In this document: one piece after another, positions 6,157 through 12,750 of the stretch
Position numbering within the stretch: the stretch's first letter is position 1
Layout: each line of letters starts with the position of its first letter
Assembly (NCBI GenBank): GCA_002427015.1
Contig: DIPE01000040.1
Location: 1-15,019, forward strand
Direction: 5' to 3'
DNA: 15,019 nt
Origin: Firmicutes bacterium UBA5496
GTDB lineage: Bacteria > Bacillota > Proteinivoracia > UBA4975
Position numbers and translations under genes: made by a program
Notes under the pieces: generated by a model
What the model saw: only the letters and a program-made list of their open reading frames with translations
The model's database searches: none
What the model was told of the DNA's origin: nothing

Positions 6157-6953
6157 CATTTTCCCTCCATTGCTTTTAGTATTGTAGCCGCCTTATCCAA
6201 ACCGGCAGCTTGATAATCCTCAATTGCCCCATTATCGCAGGCTTGGGCCAACTGGGGATCTATAGGCAGTCTGGCCAGGACTTCCAGGCCGTGGCTGCCG
6301 GCAATGTCTTCGATATGACTTTCGCCAAAAATATTATGTTGCTGTTTGCAGCTGGGGCACTGGAAATATGCCATGTTTTCCACGACACCCAAAATCGGGA
6401 TATTCATCATTTCTGCCATCTTTACTGCCTTGGTAACTATCATTGAGACTAATTCCTGAGGAGAGGTGACAATAATGATTCCATCTATGGGCAGAGACTG
6501 AAATATTGTTAAGGGAACATCGCCTGTGCCCGGAGGCATGTCAATGAACATATAGTCTACATCCTCCCAGATGACCTCGCTCCAAAACTGCTTGACTGTC
6601 CCGGCCAAAATCGGCCCTCTCCAGACAACTGGATCGGTATCCTCCGGCAAGAGCAGATTGATGGACATAATGCCTATGCCCGACTTGCTTTTTACGGGAT
6701 AGATGCCTTCTTTGCCTCCCGTGGCCTTTTCCTTGACGCCAAAGGCCTTGGGAATAGACGGACCGGTCAAATCCGAATCCAGGATAGCTGTACTGTATCC
6801 CTGGCGCCGCATCATTACCGCCAGCAGAGATGTGACCAGGGATTTGCCCACACCGCCCTTGCCGCTGACTATCCCAATAACCCGCTTTACCTTGCTGGCC
6901 GGGTGGAGTTTGACGGAGAAATCCGTTTTCTCACCCTTTTGTTCATTCATCAT
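6156..6953 (-). CDS. Mrp/NBP35-family P-loop ATPase, iron-sulfur cluster carrier
   Basis: This protein of about 265 residues is in the Mrp/NBP35/ApbC family of deviant-Walker ATPases that hold and transfer [4Fe-4S] clusters. It shows the signature GKGGVGKS (31-38), the switch aspartate region ILDSDLTGPSIP (57-68), DMPPGTGD (138-145), and the cluster-bridging CPSC pair (199-202). The longest frame opens at ATG 6959, but AGGAG (6960-6964) abuts that codon. The ATG at 6953, 6 nt away, is the better start. It overlaps the end of the preceding MinD-type gene and its stop overlaps the next gene's start, so translation is probably coupled. It lacks the DUF59 N-terminal domain of many Mrp proteins. 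In this operon it likely loads a cluster onto one of the NifX-like proteins or the ferredoxin-ATPases (inference). Confidence 0.93.
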   Translation of the reverse strand: MMNEQKGEKTDFSVKLHPASKVKRVIGIVSGKGGVGKSLVTSLLAVMMRRQGYSTAILDSDLTGPSIPKAFGVKEKATGGKEGIYPVKSKSGIGIMSINLLLPEDTDPVVWRGPILAGTVKQFWSEVIWEDVDYMFIDMPPGTGDVPLTIFQSLPIDGIIIVTSPQELVSMIVTKAVKMAEMMNIPILGVVENMAYFQCPSCKQQHNIFGESHIEDIAGSHGLEVLARLPIDPQLAQACDNGAIEDYQAAGLDKAATILKAMEGK

Positions 6954-7824
6954 CTTCATCTCCTAGACCATTTAATATTTCAAGGGTATTTTTAAAGACC
7001 TTGCGCACCGCCTGGCTGGCAGGGCCAGACCCATCCACAATGGTCCTGCCGCAGTTAACTGCCTTGACAGCTTCATGATCAAAGGGTATTTTGCCCACAA
7101 AGGGCAGGGAATTCTCTTGACAGTAGTTAATTATTTTTTCTGTGTTCCCAGGATTAACATCATGTTTGTTAATGCAGACGGCCGCAGGCACCTGAAAATG
7201 AGCGGCAGTATGCAAAATTCTCTCCATATCGCTGAACCCGGAAAGGGAAGGCTCGGCGACAATCAGGACCATATCGACGCCGCTGAGGGAAGCGATGACA
7301 GGACAGCCAATGCCCGGGGAACCGTCAATGATAGCCAAGTCCGCCTCCCCCGCTGCTTTTTTCATCTGCTTTTTCACATCGGAAACCAAGAGACCGGAAT
7401 TGCCGCTGCCCATTTTCAGGCAGGCAGAGGAAAAGACCGTGTCCTTGTCGTAAAGAATTAACTCCCCAGCCACCGCTGGTTGCATAGTTATTGCCTTAAC
7501 AGGACAGAGAACGGCGCATAAGCCGCAGCCTTCACAGGCAAAGATGTCTACCTGGTAATCCTTGTTCGTATGAATGGCATCGAAACGGCAATTTCCCCGG
7601 CAACGATCGCAACGAATGCAAATTCCAGCATCAATTTCCGCCTTAGGCAGGCCATAAAAATCCTGCCGCTGGGGCTCTGCAGTCACCTTGGCAACCAAGT
7701 GCAAATTAGGGGCATCTACGTCACAGTCAGCAAAGACCTTTGCCCGGGCCAGTTCAATAAAGGCGCTGGCAATGGTCGTCTTGCCCGTCCCCCCTTTGCC
7801 GCTTAGAATCAGCAATTGCTTCAT
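6943..7824 (-). CDS. MinD-superfamily ATPase with inserted 2[4Fe-4S] ferredoxin domain (copy 2 of the pair)
   Basis: This 293-residue P-loop ATPase of the MinD/ParA/NifH superfamily has a ferredoxin module inserted after the first strand-helix units. The deviant Walker A is SGKGGTGKTT (8-17). DCDVDAPN (33-40) is the MinD-like switch region. Two four-cysteine sets follow: C69, C72, C75, C79 and C97, C100, C103, C107, the second followed by proline as usual. IIDGSPGIGCPV (165-176) is the Walker B/switch II region. Family knowledge suggests ATP-gated electron or cluster transfer. In the Desulfovibrio ORP clusters two such proteins work as a pair with a NifX-like metalloprotein. It overlaps the preceding gene by 4 nt (ATGA) and the following one by about 11 nt. 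It ends in an acidic run, DEDDE. The exact partner is unknown. Confidence 0.93.
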   Translation of the reverse strand: MKQLLILSGKGGTGKTTIASAFIELARAKVFADCDVDAPNLHLVAKVTAEPQRQDFYGLPKAEIDAGICIRCDRCRGNCRFDAIHTNKDYQVDIFACEGCGLCAVLCPVKAITMQPAVAGELILYDKDTVFSSACLKMGSGNSGLLVSDVKKQMKKAAGEADLAIIDGSPGIGCPVIASLSGVDMVLIVAEPSLSGFSDMERILHTAAHFQVPAAVCINKHDVNPGNTEKIINYCQENSLPFVGKIPFDHEAVKAVNCGRTIVDGSGPASQAVRKVFKNTLEILNGLGDEDDE

Positions 7825-8657
7825 GGCCGCACCTCCCTGGTTACCCTGAGCAATAGATCGCGAAACAATTTCTCATACTTGGCATTTTCTCTGACAGCAA
7901 TCAGGGCATTAGAATTGAGCAGACCCAGCTCAGAATCAAAGGGAATGCTGCCGATAATCTCAATTCCCTTTTCGGCGCAAAATTTCTCAGCGGGGTTTTC
8001 GCCTTCCAGACATTTATTGAGCACAACCCCGCAGGGTTTGCCCATGAGTTTCACTAATTCCCAAACCATGTGGAGATTATGGACGCCAAAAAGGGTAGGC
8101 TCCGCCACAAGAATGCAGTAATCGGCGGCAGCGACTGTCTCCATGACAATACACGCGCTGCCCGGGGGGCAGTCGATAAATGTCTGCTCCTTCTCCCCGA
8201 TATCCTTCAATAAATCCTTGATAATGGGAATTCCTGAAGCCTCGCCGGTATTTAACATCCCTGTGAGCACAGTGACATCTTCAGAAACTCCCCGCTGAAC
8301 CTGGCCGATAACTTTTTCCTTTTTAGCCAGGGCATCCTCGGGACATAAGACTATGCAGCCGCCGCAGGAATGGCAGATCTCGTCAAAAACCTTGAGCTCC
8401 CCGCCAATCCAAGCCAGGGCATTAAAGTTGCAAAAGTCCACACAAACCCTGCAGCCAGTACACTTGTCCGGATCGACAAGGGGAATCTCAACCGCAACCT
8501 GTCGGGTCTTTACTTCTTCCGGCTTAAAAAATAGATGTCCATTGGGTTCTTCAACATCACAGTCCACATACATCGAGTCCTTGGCAACAGCGGCCAAATT
8601 CACAGAAACGAGAGTCTTGCCGGTGCCGCCTTTGCCGCTGAGCACTGCAATCTTCAT
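7821..8657 (-). CDS. MinD-superfamily ATPase with inserted 2[4Fe-4S] ferredoxin domain (copy 1 of the pair)
   Basis: This 278-residue paralogue of the next gene has the same layout. The P-loop is SGKGGTGKTL (7-16), followed by DCDVEEPNG (32-40). A ferredoxin insert has C66, C69, C72, C76 and C95, C98, C101, C105. The catalytic switch is IDCPPGSAC (161-169). Sequence identity between the two is moderate rather than high, so they are an old pair that probably form a heterodimer or act in turn, not a recent duplication. The start ATG at 8657 lies just after the stop of the first NifX-like gene (8661). The last 4 nt are shared with the downstream gene. The co-location of paired ferredoxin-ATPases, NifX-like proteins and Mrp is the diagnostic feature of this operon. 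Confidence 0.93.
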   Translation of the reverse strand: MKIAVLSGKGGTGKTLVSVNLAAVAKDSMYVDCDVEEPNGHLFFKPEEVKTRQVAVEIPLVDPDKCTGCRVCVDFCNFNALAWIGGELKVFDEICHSCGGCIVLCPEDALAKKEKVIGQVQRGVSEDVTVLTGMLNTGEASGIPIIKDLLKDIGEKEQTFIDCPPGSACIVMETVAAADYCILVAEPTLFGVHNLHMVWELVKLMGKPCGVVLNKCLEGENPAEKFCAEKGIEIIGSIPFDSELGLLNSNALIAVRENAKYEKLFRDLLLRVTREVRP

Positions 8658-8660
8658 AGC

Positions 8661-9026
8661 TTAGCCCCGATGGTTGTGGAGTCCGGGATGGATCTCTTTC
8701 AGCTCGCTGAGTTTGCCTTCTTTAAAGGCTTCAATATTATCCTTGATTGAATTATTCATGGTCTTGTAAATCTTGACACCTGCCCCCCGGAGAACTTGGG
8801 CTGCATTTTCACCGCAGCGGGGAGTAAGCAAGGCATCGGTCTTTTCATCGACAATTAACTGAGCCGCTTTGATGCCGGCGCCCCCCTGACTGGCAGCAGC
8901 GCTGTTATCCTGGAATTCACTGGTTCCCCCTTCGGTATCATAGAACAGATAATAAGGGGTGCGGCCAAAAGATTGGCAAACTGTGGACTCTATTGACTTT
9001 TCATCTACCGGTATTACTATTTTCAT
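8661..9026 (-). CDS. NifX/NafY-family metal-cofactor-binding protein
   Basis: This 121-residue member of the NifX/NafY family is the first of two in the operon. It has the family start MKIVIPVDE, then VCQSFGRTPYYLFYD (16-30), a glycine-rich QGGAGIKAAQLIVDEKTDALLT (47-68), RCGENAAQVL, and a tail with HPGLHNH. ATG at 9026 is chosen because AAGGAG (9035-9040) stands 8 nt upstream; a GTG at 9035 overlaps that site. The start lies inside the last 26 nt of the DUF134 gene, which suggests translational coupling. The architecture differs from the second NifX-like protein (no long His run), so the two may carry different metals or act as donor and acceptor (inference). Confidence 0.9.
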   Translation of the reverse strand: MKIVIPVDEKSIESTVCQSFGRTPYYLFYDTEGGTSEFQDNSAAASQGGAGIKAAQLIVDEKTDALLTPRCGENAAQVLRGAGVKIYKTMNNSIKDNIEAFKEGKLSELKEIHPGLHNHRG

Positions 9027-9390
9027 TAGTTTCACTCCTTAATTTTTCCTGACCTCGATTGCCGTGCCTGTGCCTGTGGCAACCCCTGCCGCAGGCTAGC
9101 CCCTGGCACAGCTGATAGTCCCCGCCCTCAATTCTCAGAATCTTACCATTGACAAGAGACTGGGCGATTTTTGCCCGGGCCTGGGCATATATTCCCTGGA
9201 CAGTTGTGCGGGCAATTTGCATTTGCCCGGCGCACTCTTCCTGAGTAAAGCCTTCAAAATCAATGAGGCGAATGGCCTCGTACTCATCTACAGTCATGAT
9301 GACTGCCCCCTCAGATGAAGAGTCCAAAGGACCAAACCTGCTGGTTCTGGGCAGGCAACAGACATTCCGCCACTTCCTTGGTCTGGGCAT
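9001..9390 (-). CDS. DUF134-family helix-turn-helix regulator with Cys/His-rich tail
   Basis: This 129-residue protein of the DUF134 family is a predicted DNA-binding protein with a sigma-region-4-like helix-turn-helix. It has the conserved N-terminus MPRPRKWR, the family core MTVDEYEAIRLIDFEGFTQ (32-50), and the HTH EECAGQMQIARTTVQGIYAQAR (51-72). The C-terminal part contains C95, C100, C104 and then HRHRH (105-109), which looks able to bind metal. This tail is followed by a polar extension of about 20 residues that overlaps the next gene and may be dispensable. The start ATG at 9390 has GGAGG 7 nt upstream. As the only recognisable DNA-binding protein in the operon, it is the best candidate to bind the GACATATGTC palindromes at the promoter, perhaps in response to metal or redox (inference). 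Confidence 0.9.
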   Translation of the reverse strand: MPRPRKWRNVCCLPRTSRFGPLDSSSEGAVIMTVDEYEAIRLIDFEGFTQEECAGQMQIARTTVQGIYAQARAKIAQSLVNGKILRIEGGDYQLCQGLACGRGCHRHRHGNRGQEKLRSETNENSNTGR

Positions 9391-9412
9391 ACATTCACCT
9401 CCATTACTTGAA

Positions 9413-9439
9413 AGTAACAGGGGTTACCCCCCTGTTACT
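9413..9439. repeat. Perfect 11-bp-arm hairpin between the DUF5320 and DUF134 genes
   Basis: AGTAACAGGGG (9413-9423) and CCCCTGTTACT (9429-9439) are exact reverse complements around a 5-nt loop. The stop codon of the DUF5320 gene (9435-9437) lies inside the stem. On the minus strand only TTTC follows, so it is at best a weak terminator. It may set the ratio between the abundant first gene and the rest of the operon, or protect the upstream mRNA. Confidence 0.75.
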
Positions 9440-9713
9440 CGTCCTCTTCAGACAAATCCTCTAACTGCTTGTTCAGCAAGTTAAGCCTGGCTTGAAGCTC
9501 TTGTTTTTGCATCGCCAAAAAATCTCTGTCTCCAGCCACAGGAGCCATAGGAATTCTATAAGGCAAAAAGCACCTGCCGAACCCTCTGCGGCGTCCAAGT
9601 CCCATACCATAACCTTGGCCGAAACCTGCGGGAGCTGCGCCGGCACACACTCCCATACCTCTTCCGCTCATTGCCCCGCGACCCAAAGGACCAGTTCCAT
9701 CTCCGCCTGGCAT
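9435..9713 (-). CDS. DUF5320-type Gly/Met/Arg-rich small protein
   Basis: This 92-residue protein has a Gly/Arg-rich N-terminal half carrying the repeated pattern GPLGRGAMSGRGMGVC (8-23) and GFGQGYGMGLGRRRGFGRC (30-48). It ends in a short coiled-coil-like helix, MQKQELQARLNLLNKQLEDL (68-87). This pattern matches the DUF5320 family, commonly found beside NifX-like and DUF134 genes in anaerobes. The function is unknown. The start ATG at 9713 has AGGGAGG 7 nt upstream. It is the first gene of the operon, directly behind the consensus promoter. The two cysteines and many methionines might allow metal contact, but nothing in the sequence proves it. Confidence 0.82.
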   Translation of the reverse strand: MPGGDGTGPLGRGAMSGRGMGVCAGAAPAGFGQGYGMGLGRRRGFGRCFLPYRIPMAPVAGDRDFLAMQKQELQARLNLLNKQLEDLSEEDE

Positions 9714-9737
9714 ATTTTACACCTCCCTAAAAAGTTA

Positions 9738-9751
9738 ATGACATATGTCAT
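9738..9751. promoter_or_regulatory. Operator-like palindrome copy 1, downstream of the start point
   Basis: ATGACATATGTCAT is a perfect 14-bp palindrome. It lies just after the predicted transcription start (about 9753 on the minus strand). It shares the core GACATATGTC with the second copy at 9776-9785, with centres 36 bp apart. Confidence 0.7.
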
Positions 9752-9759
9752 CTACCTTC

Positions 9760-9787
9760 ATTATACCCCGTTTGCGACATATGTCAA
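9760..9787 (-). promoter_or_regulatory. Consensus promoter of the seven-gene metal-cofactor operon
   Basis: Minus strand -35 TTGACA (9782-9787) and -10 TATAAT (9760-9765) are both perfect, with a 16-bp spacer. A promoter this strong normally needs repression, which fits the two flanking palindromes. No terminator is seen after the upstream cls gene, so some read-through into this operon is possible. Confidence 0.9.
9776..9785. promoter_or_regulatory. Operator-like palindrome copy 2, overlapping the -35 box
   Basis: GACATATGTC is a perfect 10-bp palindrome whose right part is within the -35 hexamer (9782-9787). A protein bound here would block RNA polymerase. Together with copy 1 it brackets the promoter. 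Confidence 0.68.
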
Positions 9788-9834
9788 TAACTATTTCTTT
9801 TTCAGAGTGTGAAAATTGACCACATTTACTTCAC

Positions 9835-11367
9835 CTACATAAGAGGAGCAAAAACCCTCAGCACATCCTGTATTAAGCGAAGGAAGGCATTGCCCCGGCA
9901 GTCCTCCAAAGTGATGCGGTGGCACTTTTCCAAGGTCTCGAGGAAATCTTCCTTGACCTGCCGCACCGCTTTGGATTTATACATCCATACTCCGCATTCA
10001 AAGTGGAGATAGAGGCTGCGGAAATCCAAATTGGCAGTGCCTACTGTGGCCACCTTGTCATCAGAGACAAAGGTCTTAGAATGAATAAAGCCAATTGAAT
10101 ATTCGTAGATTTTGACTCCGGCCTGAATGAGGTCCCGGTAATAGGAGCGGGTAGTGACATGAACAAATTTCTTGTCCCAGTGATGAGGAGTGACAATCCT
10201 GACGTCTACCCCCGCCTTGGCTGCCAGGGCCAGAGCCGACAGCATTGTGTCATCGATTATGAGATAAGGTGTATTGATGTAGAGATAATCTTTGGCGCCG
10301 GTAATAATCTCCATATACACATGCTCGCTGACATGCTCACTGTCTATGGGGCTGTCAGCATAGGGCAGGACCCAGCCGTCGGAGGGGACGGGACATTCCT
10401 CATCCTGCCAGGGCCGGAATTGGGCATAATCCTCTTTTGTGTTGGTGGTAAGAGCCCACATCTGCAGAAACATCAAAGTCAGACTCCAGGCGGCTTCCCC
10501 CTCGACCATAATGGCAGCGTCCTTCCAATGACCAAACCTCTCCACGGCATTAATATATTCATCCGCCAGGTTGATACCACCGGTAAAAGCCACCTTGCCG
10601 TCGATGACGGCTATCTTGCGGTGGTCACGATTGTTTTGCAAGGTAGACAGCGCCGGCCGGAATTTATTAAAGGCAACACATTTGATGCCATATCTCGCCA
10701 AAATCCTGGGATAGTGCTGGGGCAGGCGGAGCATGCAGCCCATATCGTCATACATAAAGCGGACTTCAACTCCCGCTTTTGCCTTTTCTTTTAATATTTC
10801 CAGGATAGAATTCCACATCAGGCCTTCTTCAACAATAAAATATTCCAGAAATATATAGCGCTGAGCCTTCCTCAGTTCCCCGAGGAGGACTTCAAACTTA
10901 ACCTCTCCCGGCGTCAGGTATTCTGTCCTGGTATGCCGGTATACAGGATAACCTGCATATTCCTGCAAGTAGCGCACCTGGCGCTGGCATTCTGCTTCCT
11001 CCTTCATCGCGGGCAAAGCATTCTCTTGGGGGGCAAAGAGCGGCTGTGTTTCCCGGACAATCCCTTCAAGATGGCGTTTCGCCTTTCTGGTGGTGGACTG
11101 AAAGTAAAAGAGCAGGTAGAACAACCCCCCGAAAATAGGAAAGACAAGGATGAGGAAAACCCAGGACAATTTATAAGCGGGTTTGTCTTTTTTATTAAAG
11201 ATAAAAAACACTACTAAGATACTAATTAGCGAGAGAATGACTCGGATGGTGTCATAATACTTAATGGAAGTGGTGACAAAAAGGAAGAGCAAAACCAATT
11301 GGAGCACAATTAAAATGGAGACCAATACTCGCTGGGAAAAAATAAGCCTGATTGCTTTATAAAACAT
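9835..11367 (-). CDS. cls: Cardiolipin synthase (phospholipase D family)
   Basis: This 510-residue membrane enzyme condenses two phosphatidylglycerol molecules into cardiolipin and glycerol. Hydrophobic segments are at about 13-31, 40-57 and 66-88, followed by two PLD domains. HKD motif 1 is H249-x-K251...D256, followed by GG (263-264); HKD motif 2 is H429-x-K431...D436, followed by GTANLDFRS (443-451). Length and layout match the usual bacterial Cls. The longest frame starts further upstream, but ATG at 11367 is chosen: AGGAGG stands 8 nt before it, and the upstream codons would overlap that site. It has its own promoter. No terminator is visible after the stop. Confidence 0.95.
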   Translation of the reverse strand: MFYKAIRLIFSQRVLVSILIVLQLVLLFLFVTTSIKYYDTIRVILSLISILVVFFIFNKKDKPAYKLSWVFLILVFPIFGGLFYLLFYFQSTTRKAKRHLEGIVRETQPLFAPQENALPAMKEEAECQRQVRYLQEYAGYPVYRHTRTEYLTPGEVKFEVLLGELRKAQRYIFLEYFIVEEGLMWNSILEILKEKAKAGVEVRFMYDDMGCMLRLPQHYPRILARYGIKCVAFNKFRPALSTLQNNRDHRKIAVIDGKVAFTGGINLADEYINAVERFGHWKDAAIMVEGEAAWSLTLMFLQMWALTTNTKEDYAQFRPWQDEECPVPSDGWVLPYADSPIDSEHVSEHVYMEIITGAKDYLYINTPYLIIDDTMLSALALAAKAGVDVRIVTPHHWDKKFVHVTTRSYYRDLIQAGVKIYEYSIGFIHSKTFVSDDKVATVGTANLDFRSLYLHFECGVWMYKSKAVRQVKEDFLETLEKCHRITLEDCRGNAFLRLIQDVLRVFAPLM

Positions 11368-11410
11368 ATTCGCTCCCTCCTCTGTCCCCATACCAATACT
11401 TGTTAATAGT

Positions 11411-11439
11411 ATTTTATACTACCATATTTAAGATGACAA
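11411..11439 (-). promoter_or_regulatory. Promoter of cls
   Basis: Minus strand -35 TTGTCA (11434-11439), 17-bp spacer, -10 TAAAAT (11411-11416). A TAGTAT/ATACTA inverted repeat with a 3-nt centre (11407-11421) covers the -10 and might be an operator. Confidence 0.75.
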
Positions 11440-11543
11440 ATGGCGATTCCCCAGAAAGCATAATTTTCACCGCCTCAGCTTGGCGTGTAAATAAGCAACA
11501 GATAAGTCGAACACAAACTCAAGAATTAGCCAAGGTTGCCCTC

Positions 11544-12626
11544 CTAACTCACTTGGATCCTGACAATCTCCGAGCTGGAGCCCAATCTTAGCGGCGGTCC
11601 CCAGGTGCCGGTGCCCGATGAAATGTAGATATGGGAATCTCCCAGAGCGTGCAGCCCATAGGCATAGGGGTAGACCAGATGGACCAAGAGATTGAGAGGC
11701 ACGATCTGCCCCTGGTGTGTATGACCGGAGAGCTGCAAGTCTATGCCCAGCTTAGCAGTTTTCTTAAAGCCTACAGGATGATGAATGAGCAAGATATTGT
11801 AATCCCCGGCCTTGGCGGCGGTCAGGAACCCCCGGATATTATCCTCTGTCTGGGAATCAATCCCCGTAATCTTGCCTCCCATACCTGCTAAATTAACACC
11901 CTCTGTTACCTTTAGGAATTGACCGTCGGCCACAATAATCCCAGCCGCCTGGCAAAATTGTCTAAAGTGCTCAATACCTTGGTAGTGTTCATGGTTTCCC
12001 GAGACGGCATAGATGCCGTCTTTTGTCTTTAGGTCCTTAAACGCGGGGATGAATTTAGCCATTTCCTCATAGGCATCGTCGGCCAGATCGCCGGTGATGA
12101 CGACTATGTCAGCATCCAGACTGTTGACTTGGGCGATAACTTTTTCCAGCCATTTTAGGGAAGTCTGAGGGCCCAGGTGGAGATCAGAAAGATGCACGAT
12201 GCTAAAGGGCCTGGCCAGCTTCTTATGCTTAATGCAAATATCTTTGATTACCGGTCCCCGCCAAGCCTTGACCATGCTCCAAAGGGTTAAGATAATGATT
12301 ATTCCTATGGCCAGGAATTGATTCCGAAAAGGCAGGAACAGGGAAAGCAAATCTTTGAGTACAAAGACCGCCATAGAAATGGATAGCACACCCAGCCAAA
12401 ACGCGCCCAAAAGGGTAAGCAGCGGCAGTTTCAGCCGGGATTTGATAAACTGGCTAACTGGATAAGCGCAAGCCAAAAGAACAATCAATGCCTGGATCAA
12501 GCGGGAAAAACCCGGCGAGGCAGGTATTGCCTGCACCAGGTTATAGTAGACATAGTAATTCATAGCGCCGTAGGCAGCCAAGAACACTATTATAAATAAG
12601 CTTATCTCTGCTATCCTTTTGACCAT
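11544..12626 (-). CDS. Membrane-anchored calcineurin-type metallophosphoesterase
   Basis: This 360-residue protein has four N-terminal membrane segments (about 7-28, 43-60, 68-90, 104-120) and a cytosolic-type phosphoesterase domain. All dimetal motifs are present: SDLHLG (147-152), GD (179-180), GNHEH (210-214), IHHP (281-284) and GHTH (301-304). This matches the YkuE/YaeI-like branch, some members of which act on lipid-linked pyrophosphates; the substrate here is unknown. The start ATG at 12626 has only a modest ribosome site (GAAGG/AGG about 7-9 nt upstream). The inverted repeat at 12640-12750 ends 13 nt before the start. No promoter is seen, so it is probably transcribed from the peptidase side through that element. 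Its neighbours cls and FtsH also concern the envelope. Confidence 0.92.
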   Translation of the reverse strand: MVKRIAEISLFIIVFLAAYGAMNYYVYYNLVQAIPASPGFSRLIQALIVLLACAYPVSQFIKSRLKLPLLTLLGAFWLGVLSISMAVFVLKDLLSLFLPFRNQFLAIGIIIILTLWSMVKAWRGPVIKDICIKHKKLARPFSIVHLSDLHLGPQTSLKWLEKVIAQVNSLDADIVVITGDLADDAYEEMAKFIPAFKDLKTKDGIYAVSGNHEHYQGIEHFRQFCQAAGIIVADGQFLKVTEGVNLAGMGGKITGIDSQTEDNIRGFLTAAKAGDYNILLIHHPVGFKKTAKLGIDLQLSGHTHQGQIVPLNLLVHLVYPYAYGLHALGDSHIYISSGTGTWGPPLRLGSSSEIVRIQVS

Positions 12627-12639
12627 TGCCTGCCTTCTC

Positions 12640-12750
12640 GGGACAAAGGGGACGGTTCCTTTTGTCCCAAGTCTGACATAACCCCCTTAATTTACAATGT
12701 TTATCCTGATAAGGAAGTGGTGGGACAAAAAGAACCGTCCCCTTTGTCCC
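12640..12750. repeat. 111-bp inverted-repeat element (REP/MITE-like)
   Basis: The 29-bp arm at 12640-12668 begins GGGACAAAGGGGACGGTTCC. The arm at 12722-12750 is its reverse complement with one mismatch in 29. Each arm is itself a smaller hairpin (GGGACAAA against TTTGTCCC). A 53-bp AT-richer spacer separates them. The right arm shares its last base with the stop codon of the peptidase gene. The sequence belongs to a type of GGGACA...ACGGTTC...TGTCCC repeat I recall as scattered through many Clostridia genomes and linked to REP-associated tyrosine transposases (IS200-like). No transposase is in this window, so it would be mobilised in trans. Confidence 0.85.

Noticed and set aside
5800..9035. 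Nitrogen-fixation cluster
   Set aside because: NifX-family proteins and a NifH-like fold appear, but no nifH, nifD, nifK or full nifB is present. The ferredoxin-containing MinD pair and Mrp point to an ORP-type system.
10159..10794. Long plus-strand open frame (211 codons) opposite cls
   Set aside because: It is antisense to the well-supported cardiolipin synthase with both HKD motifs, has no ribosome site worth noting, and its translation matches no family pattern.
11469..11488. Terminator after the metallophosphoesterase gene
   Set aside because: The CGCC/GGCG stem is short and bulged and is followed by GTGAAAATTATG rather than a T-run.
12640..12750. CRISPR array of two 29-bp repeats
   Set aside because: The two units are in inverted, not direct, orientation, each is internally palindromic, and there are only two.
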